Made by a program: the position numbers and the translations under genes
The notes under the pieces: generated by a model
Seen by the model: only the letters and a program-made list of their open reading frames with translations
What the model was told of the DNA's origin: nothing
Database searches by the model: none
In this document: in pieces, positions 24,859 to 32,920 of the stretch
Position numbering within the stretch: the first letter of the stretch is position 1
Layout of the letters: each line of letters opens with the position of its first letter
Source of the DNA: UBA10427 sp003500135
GTDB lineage: Bacteria > Bacteroidota > Bacteroidia > Cytophagales > Cyclobacteriaceae
Assembly (NCBI GenBank): GCA_963966275.1
Contig: CAWZYQ010000013.1
Coordinates: 1 to 42,556, forward strand
DNA: 42,556 nucleotides
Direction: 5' to 3'

Positions 24859-27800
24859 TTACATGTTTCTTCTGTATTGTCCTCCAACTTCATAAAGTGC
24901 ATGGGTAATTTGACCGAGCGAGCACTTTTTGGTGGCTTCCATTAATTTCGCAAAAAGATTGTCATTTGTAATGGCTACCTCCTGAAGCCCCTTTAGCTCT
25001 GAAGAACCTTCTTTTTCATATGTCTGATGTAAATCCTTTATGGTATCAATTTGCATCTCCTTTTCTTCTTTTGTCGCACGGATCACTTCCCCGGGAATAG
25101 TAGTCGGAGAACCCTTCGAAGACAGGAAAGTGTTCACACCAACTATTGGCAATTGCCCGGTGTGCTTCAAAGTTTCATAATAGAGGCTTTCTTCCTGTAT
25201 TTTCGATCGCTGGTACATGGTTTCCATTGCACCTAGAACACCTCCCCTTTCTGTTATTCGATCAAATTCGGCCATAACAGCCTCTTCCACCAGGTCTGTA
25301 AGCTCTTCAATAATAAATGAACCCTGCATGGGGTTTTCATTCTTTGCCAGCCCCAGTTCTTTATTAATTATTAGCTGAATGGCCATGGCCCGCCGAACCG
25401 ACTCCTCCGTTGGTGTTGTGATGGCTTCGTCGTAAGCATTGGTGTGAAGTGAATTGCAATTATCGTAAATCGCGTAAAGGGCCTGCAACGTAGTTCGAAT
25501 ATCGTTGAAGTCAATTTCCTGGGCATGGAGCGACCTTCCCGACGTCTGAATGTGGTATTTCAACTTCTGCGATCTCTCATTTCCTCCGTATTTCAGCTTC
25601 ATGGCCTTTGCCCATATCCTTCTTGCTACCCGACCGATAACTGCATATTCGGGATCTACACCATTGGAAAAGAAAAAGGACAGGTTAGGTGCAAACTCAG
25701 CAATGTGCATACCGCGTGACAAGTAGTATTCTACATAGGTGAAACCATTGGCCAGCGTAAAAGCAAGTTGCGTGATCGGGTTTGCCCCGGCCTCGGCAAT
25801 GTGATAACCGGAAATTGAGACCGAATAGAAATTGCGAACTTTGCGATCGATGAAATACTGCTGTACATCACCCATTAAACGTAAAGAAAACTCTGTGGAG
25901 AATATACAGGTATTTTGTGCCTGATCTTCTTTTAAAATATCTGCCTGAACTGTACCTCGTACCACTGATAGCGTTTCAGCCTTTATCTTTTCATAAACAT
26001 CTTTCGGTAAAACTTCATCGCCCGTTATTCCAAGCAACATTAGGCCAAGACCGATGTTTCCCTCAGGCAGTTGGCCATGGTAAGTTGGGCGGGGAAGGCC
26101 TTTATTCTCATATTTGGTTTTTAGCTTTGCCTCTACTTTATCTTCCAGGCCGTTTTCTTGGATATATTTTTCGCATTGCTGATCGATGGCAGCATTCATA
26201 AAGAATGCACATATGGTGGCTGCCGGGCCATTAATGGTCATAGAAACGGAAGTGGTCGGGTCACATAGATCAAATCCGGAATAAAGCTTTTTGGCATCGT
26301 CGAGGCATGAAATGCTCACTCCTGAATTCCCCACCTTTCCATAAATATCAGGCCGATGATCCGGGTCTTCCCCATATAATGTTACGGAATCAAATGCAGT
26401 GGACAACCGTGTGGCCGGTGTATCTTTAGATAAGTAGTGGAATCGTTTGTTGGTTCTTTCGGGTCCGCCTTCGCCGGCAAACATACGTGTCGGATCTTCA
26501 CCTTTTCTTTTAAATGGGAACACCCCAGCAGTGTAAGGAAAATCACCTGGCACATTTTCCTGAAGGGACCACTTCAGTATATCGCCCCAACTTCTGTATT
26601 TGGGAAGCGATATAACCGGGATTTTTGAGTGGGATAAAGACTCGTGAAAATTTTGGGTTTTTATCTCCTTACCTCTCACCTGATAGGTGAATTCATCTTG
26701 TGCATAAGCCTGCTTCTTTTCTTTCCAATTGTCAAGGATCAATTTGTTTTTGGGATCAAGTTCGAGAGCTAAATTATCATATTGTGCCTGGAGGGCCTCC
26801 CGAACCCCTTCGTCATTAGACTGTTCAATAGTGCGGGAGATGGCATACAGGTCATCGGCCAGTTGAGCCTGTTTCTCCGTCCAATCATTGAAATTTCTAA
26901 TAGTGTCAGTGATTTCCGATAGGTACCGCACGCGTTTTGGAGGAATGATGTGGGTTTTTTCCGGCTCTTTATCTTCGTCAATCGCTTTGGAAGGAAAAGT
27001 TCCCTTGCTGAATTCATTGATATGTTCTATCACCTTTTTGTAGAGGCGGTTCATACCCGGATCATTGAACTGTGAGGCCATGGTACCAAAAACAGGAATC
27101 TGGTCTTCTGTGGCATCCCACAATTGCCGGCTGCGTTGATATTGCTTCTTAACATCCCTCAATGCATCCAGGGCGCCACGCTTATCGAATTTGTTGAGTG
27201 CAATAAAATCAGCAAAATCGATCATGTCGATCTTTTCGAGTTGCGTTGCAGCGCCATATTCCGGGGTCATTACATACAGTGAAACGTCTGAATGATCCAT
27301 GATCTCTGTATCGGACTGGCCAATGCCGGAAGTTTCCAGTATGACCAGATCAAAGCCTGTCGATTTCACAATAGAGATCACTTCTTTTATATGCCTCGAT
27401 AGCGCCAGATTAGCTTGTCGCGTGGCCAGGGAACGCATATAAACACGTGGGTGATCAATGCTGTTCATCCTGATGCGGTCACCTAAAAGCGCTCCACCTG
27501 TTTTTCTTTTGGATGGATCTACTGAAATCACAGCTATGGTTTTATCTTCAAAATCAGCAATGTACCGTCTTACAAACTCATCTACCAGGCTCGACTTTCC
27601 TGCACCACCTGTTCCTGTGATACCCAACACCGGAATATTAGCAGGCGCCTCTTTTTTAAACCATTCGGAAAACTTATCAGGGTCATTTTCTGCCGCTGTT
27701 ATTAATCTGGCTATGGCTTTATGATTTTGAGGGTTAAGTTCTTTTTGTTCACCGTTTAGCCGGTCGCCCAGGGCAAAATCACTCATTTCTACCAACATAT

Positions 27801-28215
27801 TGATCATGCCCTGCAGGCCAAGTTTGCGTCCGTCATCGGGAGAAAATATTCGGTTGATGCCATATTCGTGAAGCTCCTCGATTTCTTCCGGTAGGATAGT
27901 GCCTCCACCTCCTGCAAAAATTTTAATATGACCGACACCTTTTTCACGGAGCAGGTCGAACATGTATTTTAAATATTCGACATGGCCCCCCTGATAAGAT
28001 GTGATTGCGATGGCCTGGGCATCTTCCTGGATAGCACAGTTCACGATCTCTTGTACCGAACGGTTATGGCCCAAGTGAATTACCTCCACGCCAGTACCCT
28101 GTATGATACGCCTCATAATGTTTATGGCGGCGTCATGACCATCGAACAAGGATGCGGCAGTTACAATGCGGATATGATTTTTTGGTTTGTAAGGGGCAAT
28201 CTTTGTCGTACTCAT
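24859..28215 (-). CDS. icmF: Fused isobutyryl-CoA mutase IcmF (B12 domain, G-protein chaperone, mutase)
   Basis: 1118 residues. N-terminal cobalamin-binding domain with FDGHD (H27 is the likely lower axial ligand) and FAGGGGTILPEEI; a MeaB-like GTPase with Walker A GTGGAGKSS (G201-S209), VISVDPSKRKTGGALLGDR and NKFDKRG; a linker; then the TIM-barrel mutase. This domain order is that of IcmF, not of methylmalonyl-CoA mutase. By motif alignment F579 (RMFAGEGG) replaces the pocket Tyr of methylmalonyl-CoA mutase (QYAGFST) and Q767 (AQNT) replaces its Arg (VRNT), pointing to isobutyryl/n-butyryl-CoA or a related branched acyl-CoA. Runs opposite to the thr genes on both sides and ends at a hairpin. 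Separate chaperone genes are not needed. Confidence 0.93.
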   Translation of the reverse strand: MSTTKIAPYKPKNHIRIVTAASLFDGHDAAINIMRRIIQGTGVEVIHLGHNRSVQEIVNCAIQEDAQAIAITSYQGGHVEYLKYMFDLLREKGVGHIKIFAGGGGTILPEEIEELHEYGINRIFSPDDGRKLGLQGMINMLVEMSDFALGDRLNGEQKELNPQNHKAIARLITAAENDPDKFSEWFKKEAPANIPVLGITGTGGAGKSSLVDEFVRRYIADFEDKTIAVISVDPSKRKTGGALLGDRIRMNSIDHPRVYMRSLATRQANLALSRHIKEVISIVKSTGFDLVILETSGIGQSDTEIMDHSDVSLYVMTPEYGAATQLEKIDMIDFADFIALNKFDKRGALDALRDVKKQYQRSRQLWDATEDQIPVFGTMASQFNDPGMNRLYKKVIEHINEFSKGTFPSKAIDEDKEPEKTHIIPPKRVRYLSEITDTIRNFNDWTEKQAQLADDLYAISRTIEQSNDEGVREALQAQYDNLALELDPKNKLILDNWKEKKQAYAQDEFTYQVRGKEIKTQNFHESLSHSKIPVISLPKYRSWGDILKWSLQENVPGDFPYTAGVFPFKRKGEDPTRMFAGEGGPERTNKRFHYLSKDTPATRLSTAFDSVTLYGEDPDHRPDIYGKVGNSGVSISCLDDAKKLYSGFDLCDPTTSVSMTINGPAATICAFFMNAAIDQQCEKYIQENGLEDKVEAKLKTKYENKGLPRPTYHGQLPEGNIGLGLMLLGITGDEVLPKDVYEKIKAETLSVVRGTVQADILKEDQAQNTCIFSTEFSLRLMGDVQQYFIDRKVRNFYSVSISGYHIAEAGANPITQLAFTLANGFTYVEYYLSRGMHIAEFAPNLSFFFSNGVDPEYAVIGRVARRIWAKAMKLKYGGNERSQKLKYHIQTSGRSLHAQEIDFNDIRTTLQALYAIYDNCNSLHTNAYDEAITTPTEESVRRAMAIQLIINKELGLAKNENPMQGSFIIEELTDLVEEAVMAEFDRITERGGVLGAMETMYQRSKIQEESLYYETLKHTGQLPIVGVNTFLSSKGSPTTIPGEVIRATKEEKEMQIDTIKDLHQTYEKEGSSELKGLQEVAITNDNLFAKLMEATKKCSLGQITHALYEVGGQYRRNM

Positions 28216-28379
28216 TTCTGCTTCACATTTTTATTAATAACTGAAAGGCACTACAGCAGTTTTCAAATGAGGTAAGAATTGTAGGGTTCTTTTAGGTTTG
28301 TTCCGGCATAATTACAAAAAATATCGCATCTTTGGGCTCCTTTGTCAATTAATTTCATTTTTTCTTCGTTTATAAATTA

Positions 28380-28387
28380 TAAATTTG
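28380..28387 (+). promoter_or_regulatory. Putative -7 box for thrC (TAAATTTG)
   Basis: TAAATTTG is an exact TAnnTTTG match ending 53 nt before the thrC ATG, in the 225-nt gap shared with the divergent icmF. A proper -33 box at 20 nt is not evident. A thrC-specific promoter is needed because icmF separates it from thrAB. No icmF promoter box was recognised in the rest of the gap. Confidence 0.45.
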
Positions 28388-28440
28388 CCGACCGTTCAAT
28401 CGCACTAAATTTTTAGGAACAGACCAAGCCATTTTTCCGA

Positions 28441-29736
28441 ATGAAATTTTACAGCACCAACAAAAAAGCGCCTCTGGCTTCATTTCAGGAAGCCGTTTTT
28501 AAAGGTTTACCTGAAGATAACGGATTGTACATGCCGGAAAATATACCTGTTTTGCCGTCATCATTTTTCGATTCGCTTGAGGTCATGACTTTTTCAGAAA
28601 TTGCTTTTGAGGTAATTAAAAGTTTTTCTGAGGATGAAATTCCTGTCAATGCCCTTAAAGAAATCGTGCAAAATGCCTTTAACTTTGAAACCGAAGTTGT
28701 CCATCTTCATGATCAGGTTTATGCTCTTGAGCTTTTTCATGGCCCTACACTGGCTTTTAAAGACTATGGCGCGAGATTTATGGCGAGGGTTATGTCTTAT
28801 TTTCTTCAAGAGAAAGCAAAAGAAGCCCATATTCTTGTAGCTACTTCAGGCGACACCGGTAGCGCGGTAGCACAGGGGTTTTATAAAATGCCAGGCATTC
28901 AGGTCACACTGTTGTACCCAAAAGGGAAAGTTTCCAAAATTCAGGAGCGCCAACTGACAACGGTTGGTGAGAACGTAACCGCACTTGAAGTAGAAGGTAC
29001 ATTTGACGACTGTCAAAAGCTGGTGAAAACTGCTTTTGTGGACAAAGAACTCAATGAAAAAATGAATTTGTCCTCTGCAAATTCGATCAATATTGCCCGT
29101 TTGATCCCTCAAAGCCTGTATTATTTTCATGCCTTCAGGCTGGTTGCTGCACAGAACGAAAAAGTACTATTTAGTACGCCAAGTGGCAATTTTGGCAACC
29201 TTTCCGGTGGCCTGCTGGCACAAAAAATGGGCTTGCCGATCAATCATTTTGTAGCGGCTACCAATATCAATAAAATCGTACCTGAATACCTAAAAACCGG
29301 TCTTTTTGAACCTAAACCCTCTATTTCCACTATTTCCAATGCAATGGATGTGGGCAATCCAAGCAATTTTGTAAGGATACTTGATTTATTTGATGGGGAT
29401 TATGAAGCCATCAAAAAGCATATCTCCGGAATTTATTTCGATGATGAATCTACTAAAAATGTTATTAAAGAAGTTGCCCGAAAATACGACTATGTCATGT
29501 GTCCGCATACTGCAATCGGGTATGGCGCATTGGTAAACAAAATGGAAGAACCGGGCTCGAAACCAGGTGTATTTTTAGGAACGGCCAGCCCGGCCAAATT
29601 TGGTGATGTGGTAAACCCGGTCATTGGTCGCGAGGTCGATATACCCAAAAGGTTGCTGGAAATCGTAAACAGGCCTAAAAATGCCATTTCGATGAATGCC
29701 GATTTTTCCTCCTTTAAGGAATACTTATTGTCGTAA
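28441..29736 (+). CDS. thrC: Threonine synthase
   Basis: PLP enzyme that converts O-phosphohomoserine to threonine. 431 residues, the long bacterial form. Starts MKFYSTNKKAPLASFQEAV; PLP lysine K107 in HGPTLAFKDYGARFM; VATSGDTGSAVAQGFY is the phosphate/PLP loop; SANSINIARLIPQSLYYF and FSTPSGNFGNLSGGLLAQKM are family blocks. Completes the homoserine-to-threonine route with thrA and thrB but is transcribed separately. Confidence 0.97.
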   Translation: MKFYSTNKKAPLASFQEAVFKGLPEDNGLYMPENIPVLPSSFFDSLEVMTFSEIAFEVIKSFSEDEIPVNALKEIVQNAFNFETEVVHLHDQVYALELFHGPTLAFKDYGARFMARVMSYFLQEKAKEAHILVATSGDTGSAVAQGFYKMPGIQVTLLYPKGKVSKIQERQLTTVGENVTALEVEGTFDDCQKLVKTAFVDKELNEKMNLSSANSINIARLIPQSLYYFHAFRLVAAQNEKVLFSTPSGNFGNLSGGLLAQKMGLPINHFVAATNINKIVPEYLKTGLFEPKPSISTISNAMDVGNPSNFVRILDLFDGDYEAIKKHISGIYFDDESTKNVIKEVARKYDYVMCPHTAIGYGALVNKMEEPGSKPGVFLGTASPAKFGDVVNPVIGREVDIPKRLLEIVNRPKNAISMNADFSSFKEYLLS

Positions 29737-29768
29737 CTCACGTATACTGTGTAAACTGGTAATCGATT

Positions 29769-30479
29769 ATGAAATTATACATATCCATTTTGCTTAGCGC
29801 TTTTCTTTTTATTTCATGTTCTGAAAATGAGATCACCTGTATACGTGTGAGTGGTACGCCGGAGGACGTAGAACGCGATGTTGAAAACTTCGATCGCATT
29901 TTTTACAATGGTGTTGGAAAAGTGACATTAACTCAGGATACGGAATATAAAGTTACTATTTCAGCGCCACCGGAAGTGATAGAAACTATTGAAACTGAAG
30001 TAAGGGATGGCGAATTGATCGTTAATTTTACCCGTTGCTTCAATGGCGCCCCGAATTTGGAAATGTTTATTACCATGCCAGACCTGGTATCTTTTGTAAT
30101 GAATGGTACCGGTGATATTATTGGAAACGGATCATGGTTGACCGACTCCACGCACCTTGAAATGAACGGTACCGGCGATATCATTATGGATTTACAAAGC
30201 CTCACTTCCGATATTGAAATCACGGGTTCGGGTAAAATAGAACTCACAGGTAAAACCTTCCAATCGAATGTTTTAACAACGGGCACGGGAATATTTTCAG
30301 CTTTTGTGTTGGAGTCAACTCAATGTGACATCGTGTCCAATTCTACCGGTAATTGTGAGGTAACTGTCCTTCAAACGTTGAACGCAGAGTTGAATGGAAC
30401 CGGCAATGTTTTGTATAAAGGAAATCCAACTGTTAATCAGAGTGGAAACGGAACCGGGCAAGTGATCGATCGCAACTAA
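29769..30479 (+). CDS. DUF2807 (head GIN) lipoprotein
   Basis: 236 residues. Lipoprotein signal MKLYISILLSAFLFISCSE with the lipobox Cys. The mature part is a beta-helix-like DUF2807 domain with repeated turns NGTGD, NGTGDI, TGTGIF, STGN, NGTGN and NGTGQ spaced along the second half. DUF2807 proteins are probably extracytoplasmic adhesin- or bactofilin-like shells; no function is established. It is 32 nt downstream of thrC and could be on the same transcript. Only one base separates its stop from that of the convergent rsmG. Confidence 0.85.
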   Translation: MKLYISILLSAFLFISCSENEITCIRVSGTPEDVERDVENFDRIFYNGVGKVTLTQDTEYKVTISAPPEVIETIETEVRDGELIVNFTRCFNGAPNLEMFITMPDLVSFVMNGTGDIIGNGSWLTDSTHLEMNGTGDIIMDLQSLTSDIEITGSGKIELTGKTFQSNVLTTGTGIFSAFVLESTQCDIVSNSTGNCEVTVLQTLNAELNGTGNVLYKGNPTVNQSGNGTGQVIDRN

Positions 30480-30480
30480 A

Positions 30481-31119
30481 CTATTTTTTCATTTGTACAT
30501 AAACGACCTTTTTGGTTTCGAAAAAATCTTCCTCGAAAAACTCGCTGAGGTCATAAACTTTTTTAGGTCGTTTCACTTCAGATAGTTCCTCACCTAAATC
30601 CCCGCCTTTTAAGTATAGAACACCATTAGTGAGTTCATTAAATGAATTGGGCAAAAATTTATTTTGGATCCATTGCAAAAATGGTTTTAAGCGTGTAACG
30701 GCCCTGCTGACAACGAAATCGTATTGCTTTTTTACCTGTTCGGCCCTCGTATGTTCTGCTACAACATTTTCCAGGCCAAGGCCATCTGCTACCGCCTGCA
30801 CCACTTTAATTTTTTTGCCTATGGAATCAACCAAATGAAAGTTGCTTTGAGGAAACAAAATGGACAGTGGAATGCCGGGAAAGCCCCCACCTGTTCCGAC
30901 ATCCAGCACCTCCGTGAAATTCTTAAATGACATCACTTTGGCAATGCCCAATGAATGCAGGACATGCCTGGTATACAATGACTCAATATCTTTACGCGAA
31001 ATGACATTGATTTTGGAATTCCAGTCTGCGTATAGGCTACCGAGCTTCCCAAACTGTTTTATTTGAGTTGCCGTTAGATCAGGAAAATATTTTTGGATTA
31101 GCTGCGGTGTATCGGACAT
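30481..31119 (-). CDS. rsmG: 16S rRNA (guanine527-N7)-methyltransferase
   Basis: Methylates N7 of G527 in 16S rRNA using SAM; loss gives low-level streptomycin resistance in other bacteria. 212 residues. DWNSKINVISRKDIESLYTR and HVLHSL are the RsmG N-terminal signature; the SAM loop is VLDVGTGGGFPGIPLSILFP; VVSRAVTRLKPFLQW is the catalytic-domain block. Last gene of a minus-strand operon after a glycosyltransferase and a sigma factor (10-nt gap). In many bacteria it is also named gidB. Confidence 0.96.
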   Translation of the reverse strand: MSDTPQLIQKYFPDLTATQIKQFGKLGSLYADWNSKINVISRKDIESLYTRHVLHSLGIAKVMSFKNFTEVLDVGTGGGFPGIPLSILFPQSNFHLVDSIGKKIKVVQAVADGLGLENVVAEHTRAEQVKKQYDFVVSRAVTRLKPFLQWIQNKFLPNSFNELTNGVLYLKGGDLGEELSEVKRPKKVYDLSEFFEEDFFETKKVVYVQMKK

Positions 31120-31129
31120 CTACGGCAAT

Positions 31130-31738
31130 TTAGATATGTTGCTGTTTTCCTTTTACAAGGTCATACATCAGTTCCCGGGCCCTGTGTAATTGTGCCTTAA
31201 CCGTACCTAAAGGAGCATCCAGCTCTTTGGCGATTTCTTCATAAGAAAGCTCCTGGAAATATCGCAACTTTACCAGTCGCTGATATTTTGGTGGCAGTTT
31301 ATCCACAAATACTCTTACCAATTCAATTTTCTGCGATTTAATGGCTTCTTCCTGTGGATTTAATCCACGATCCTGTACATCGATGGTAATATTTTCCCCG
31401 CTATCATCCTGAAATGAGGTGTCCAGGCTCATGGTTTCCAGCTTTTTCTTCCGGATAAAATCTATGGCATTGTTGGTTGCGATACGAAACAACCATGTGC
31501 TGAATGTATAATCCTTTTTGAAGCGTTTGAGGTTTTTAAAAGCCTTGGCAAATGCTTCAATAGTAAGGTCTTCTGCGTCATCGACATTACGCACCATTTT
31601 CAAAATCATATGATAAACCGGCTTTTTGTAGCGCTTCATAAGCTCAGCATAAGCCTGTTCATCATTCCTTTTGGTGGCCTGGTCTATTAAATTAAAATCC
31701 TCAAGTGCTTTTTGTGAAAATTGCTTCGTCAACGCCAA
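31130..31738 (-). CDS. ECF-type RNA polymerase sigma factor
   Basis: 202 residues. Sigma region 2: AYAELMKRYKKPVYHMILKM, then DDAEDLTIEAFAKAFKNL and TFSTWLFRIATNNAIDFIRK. Region 4: LPPKYQRLVKLRYFQELSYE and EIAKELDAPLGTVKAQLHRA, the helix-turn-helix for the -35-type element. There is an unusually long acidic linker between them. No anti-sigma gene is next to it; it overlaps the upstream glycosyltransferase stop by 10 nt, so control may be by expression or by a partner elsewhere. Its target genes cannot be inferred. Confidence 0.93.
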   Translation of the reverse strand: MALTKQFSQKALEDFNLIDQATKRNDEQAYAELMKRYKKPVYHMILKMVRNVDDAEDLTIEAFAKAFKNLKRFKKDYTFSTWLFRIATNNAIDFIRKKKLETMSLDTSFQDDSGENITIDVQDRGLNPQEEAIKSQKIELVRVFVDKLPPKYQRLVKLRYFQELSYEEIAKELDAPLGTVKAQLHRARELMYDLVKGKQQHI

Positions 31739-32844
31739 CGTATTTTAGGTGAAAATTTTGCTTTAGCCGCAACTACAAGATATCCTATCAGGTAGACTAA
31801 ATCCAGTACAACGCCCCACCACATATTTTTCCTTTCGCCCGATTTGAACTGGATTGCTAAAACATTCATCAATAATAATACCAATGTAAAGAAATAAACA
31901 ATTGCAACTGCCAAAGGTTGAGAACCTGACAAAATTGCAGTTATTAATGTAACATACATCAAATAGCGAATCGCTCCCGCAACCCTTAATATTACTTTGT
32001 CAATCCATCGGTAATGTTTACCAACTGAAAGGTGCCTCACTTTCTGAATAATAAATTCACTCCAGGTTTTTTTAGCTACTGAATACACAAGGGATGTTTC
32101 ACCCAGCACTAACGCAGAATTGTTTCTCTTAGCATGTTTATTTACAAATAAATCATCGTCGCCACCTAGAACCGATTGTAATGAACCGAAGCCGTTATTT
32201 TCGAGAAATACACTTTTGCGGTATGCCAAGTTCCGGCCTACTGCCATGTAAGGATTACCCAATCGATTAAGTGTGATGTATTGTAAAGCAGTTTGCAAAG
32301 TGTCCCACCTGATCATGGCATTTAATAATCCTCCGGATGTAAAATATTGCGAATAACCGATTGCAAAAGAAATTTTAGGATTGACGAAGGGCGCCGACAT
32401 TTTTTCAACCCAACTGTTTGATGAAGGCCGGCAGTCAGCATCGGTAAAGAGCAGCACATCATTTGTGGCCGCCTTTACGCCAAGGGTAATGGCATATTTT
32501 TTTGGTTGGATATGATCGGGCACATGATCTATCCTGACATGCCTTACCTTTGGCTCTTTTTTAGCCATATCCATCAAAAAATCATATTGCCCGTCTTCTG
32601 ATCGGTCGTCGACAATTATGATTTCAAAGTCTTTGTAATCTTGTTTAATCAACAATGGAACCAACTGCCTGAGGTTGTTCAGTTCACTGCGCGCACAAAC
32701 GATTATGGACACACCGTCGGAATAAATTTTATCAAATTTGTTTCTGTAGGTGGCCAGTGAAAAAAATGAAATGATCAATAATATTGCGTACAAGGCGCTT
32801 ATGGCCGCGAATACTAAAAAAAATGGTTGGTCTAAAAAGTGCAT
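31729..32844 (-). CDS. Membrane-bound family 2 glycosyltransferase
   Basis: 371 residues. One N-terminal TM segment (FLVFAAISALYAILLIISFF), a GT-A domain with DGVSIIVCARSELNNL, FEIIIVDDRSEDGQYDF and the DxD motif LLFTDADCRPSSNSW, GGDDDLFVNKHAKR as likely acceptor site, and QKVRHLSVGKHYRW as the Q-x2-R-type motif, then about three C-terminal TM segments. Resembles processive or polyprenyl-linked membrane glycosyltransferases; donor and product unknown. First gene of the operon with the sigma factor and rsmG and divergent from tgt. Confidence 0.87.
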   Translation of the reverse strand: MHFLDQPFFLVFAAISALYAILLIISFFSLATYRNKFDKIYSDGVSIIVCARSELNNLRQLVPLLIKQDYKDFEIIIVDDRSEDGQYDFLMDMAKKEPKVRHVRIDHVPDHIQPKKYAITLGVKAATNDVLLFTDADCRPSSNSWVEKMSAPFVNPKISFAIGYSQYFTSGGLLNAMIRWDTLQTALQYITLNRLGNPYMAVGRNLAYRKSVFLENNGFGSLQSVLGGDDDLFVNKHAKRNNSALVLGETSLVYSVAKKTWSEFIIQKVRHLSVGKHYRWIDKVILRVAGAIRYLMYVTLITAILSGSQPLAVAIVYFFTLVLLLMNVLAIQFKSGERKNMWWGVVLDLVYLIGYLVVAAKAKFSPKIRWR

Positions 32845-32891
32845 GTCAGTATAGAGTCAATAAAGATGCGCAAAATATAGGATATTAAGTT

Positions 32892-32899
32892 TATTTTTG
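32892..32899 (+). promoter_or_regulatory. Putative -7 box for tgt (TATTTTTG)
   Basis: TATTTTTG matches TAnnTTTG and ends 21 nt before the chosen tgt start. It supports the ATG at 32921 over the in-frame TTG at 32897, which overlaps the box itself. No clear -33 box at the expected distance. Confidence 0.4.
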
Positions 32900-32920
32900 T
32901 GCCCCCAAACAGAATTATTA

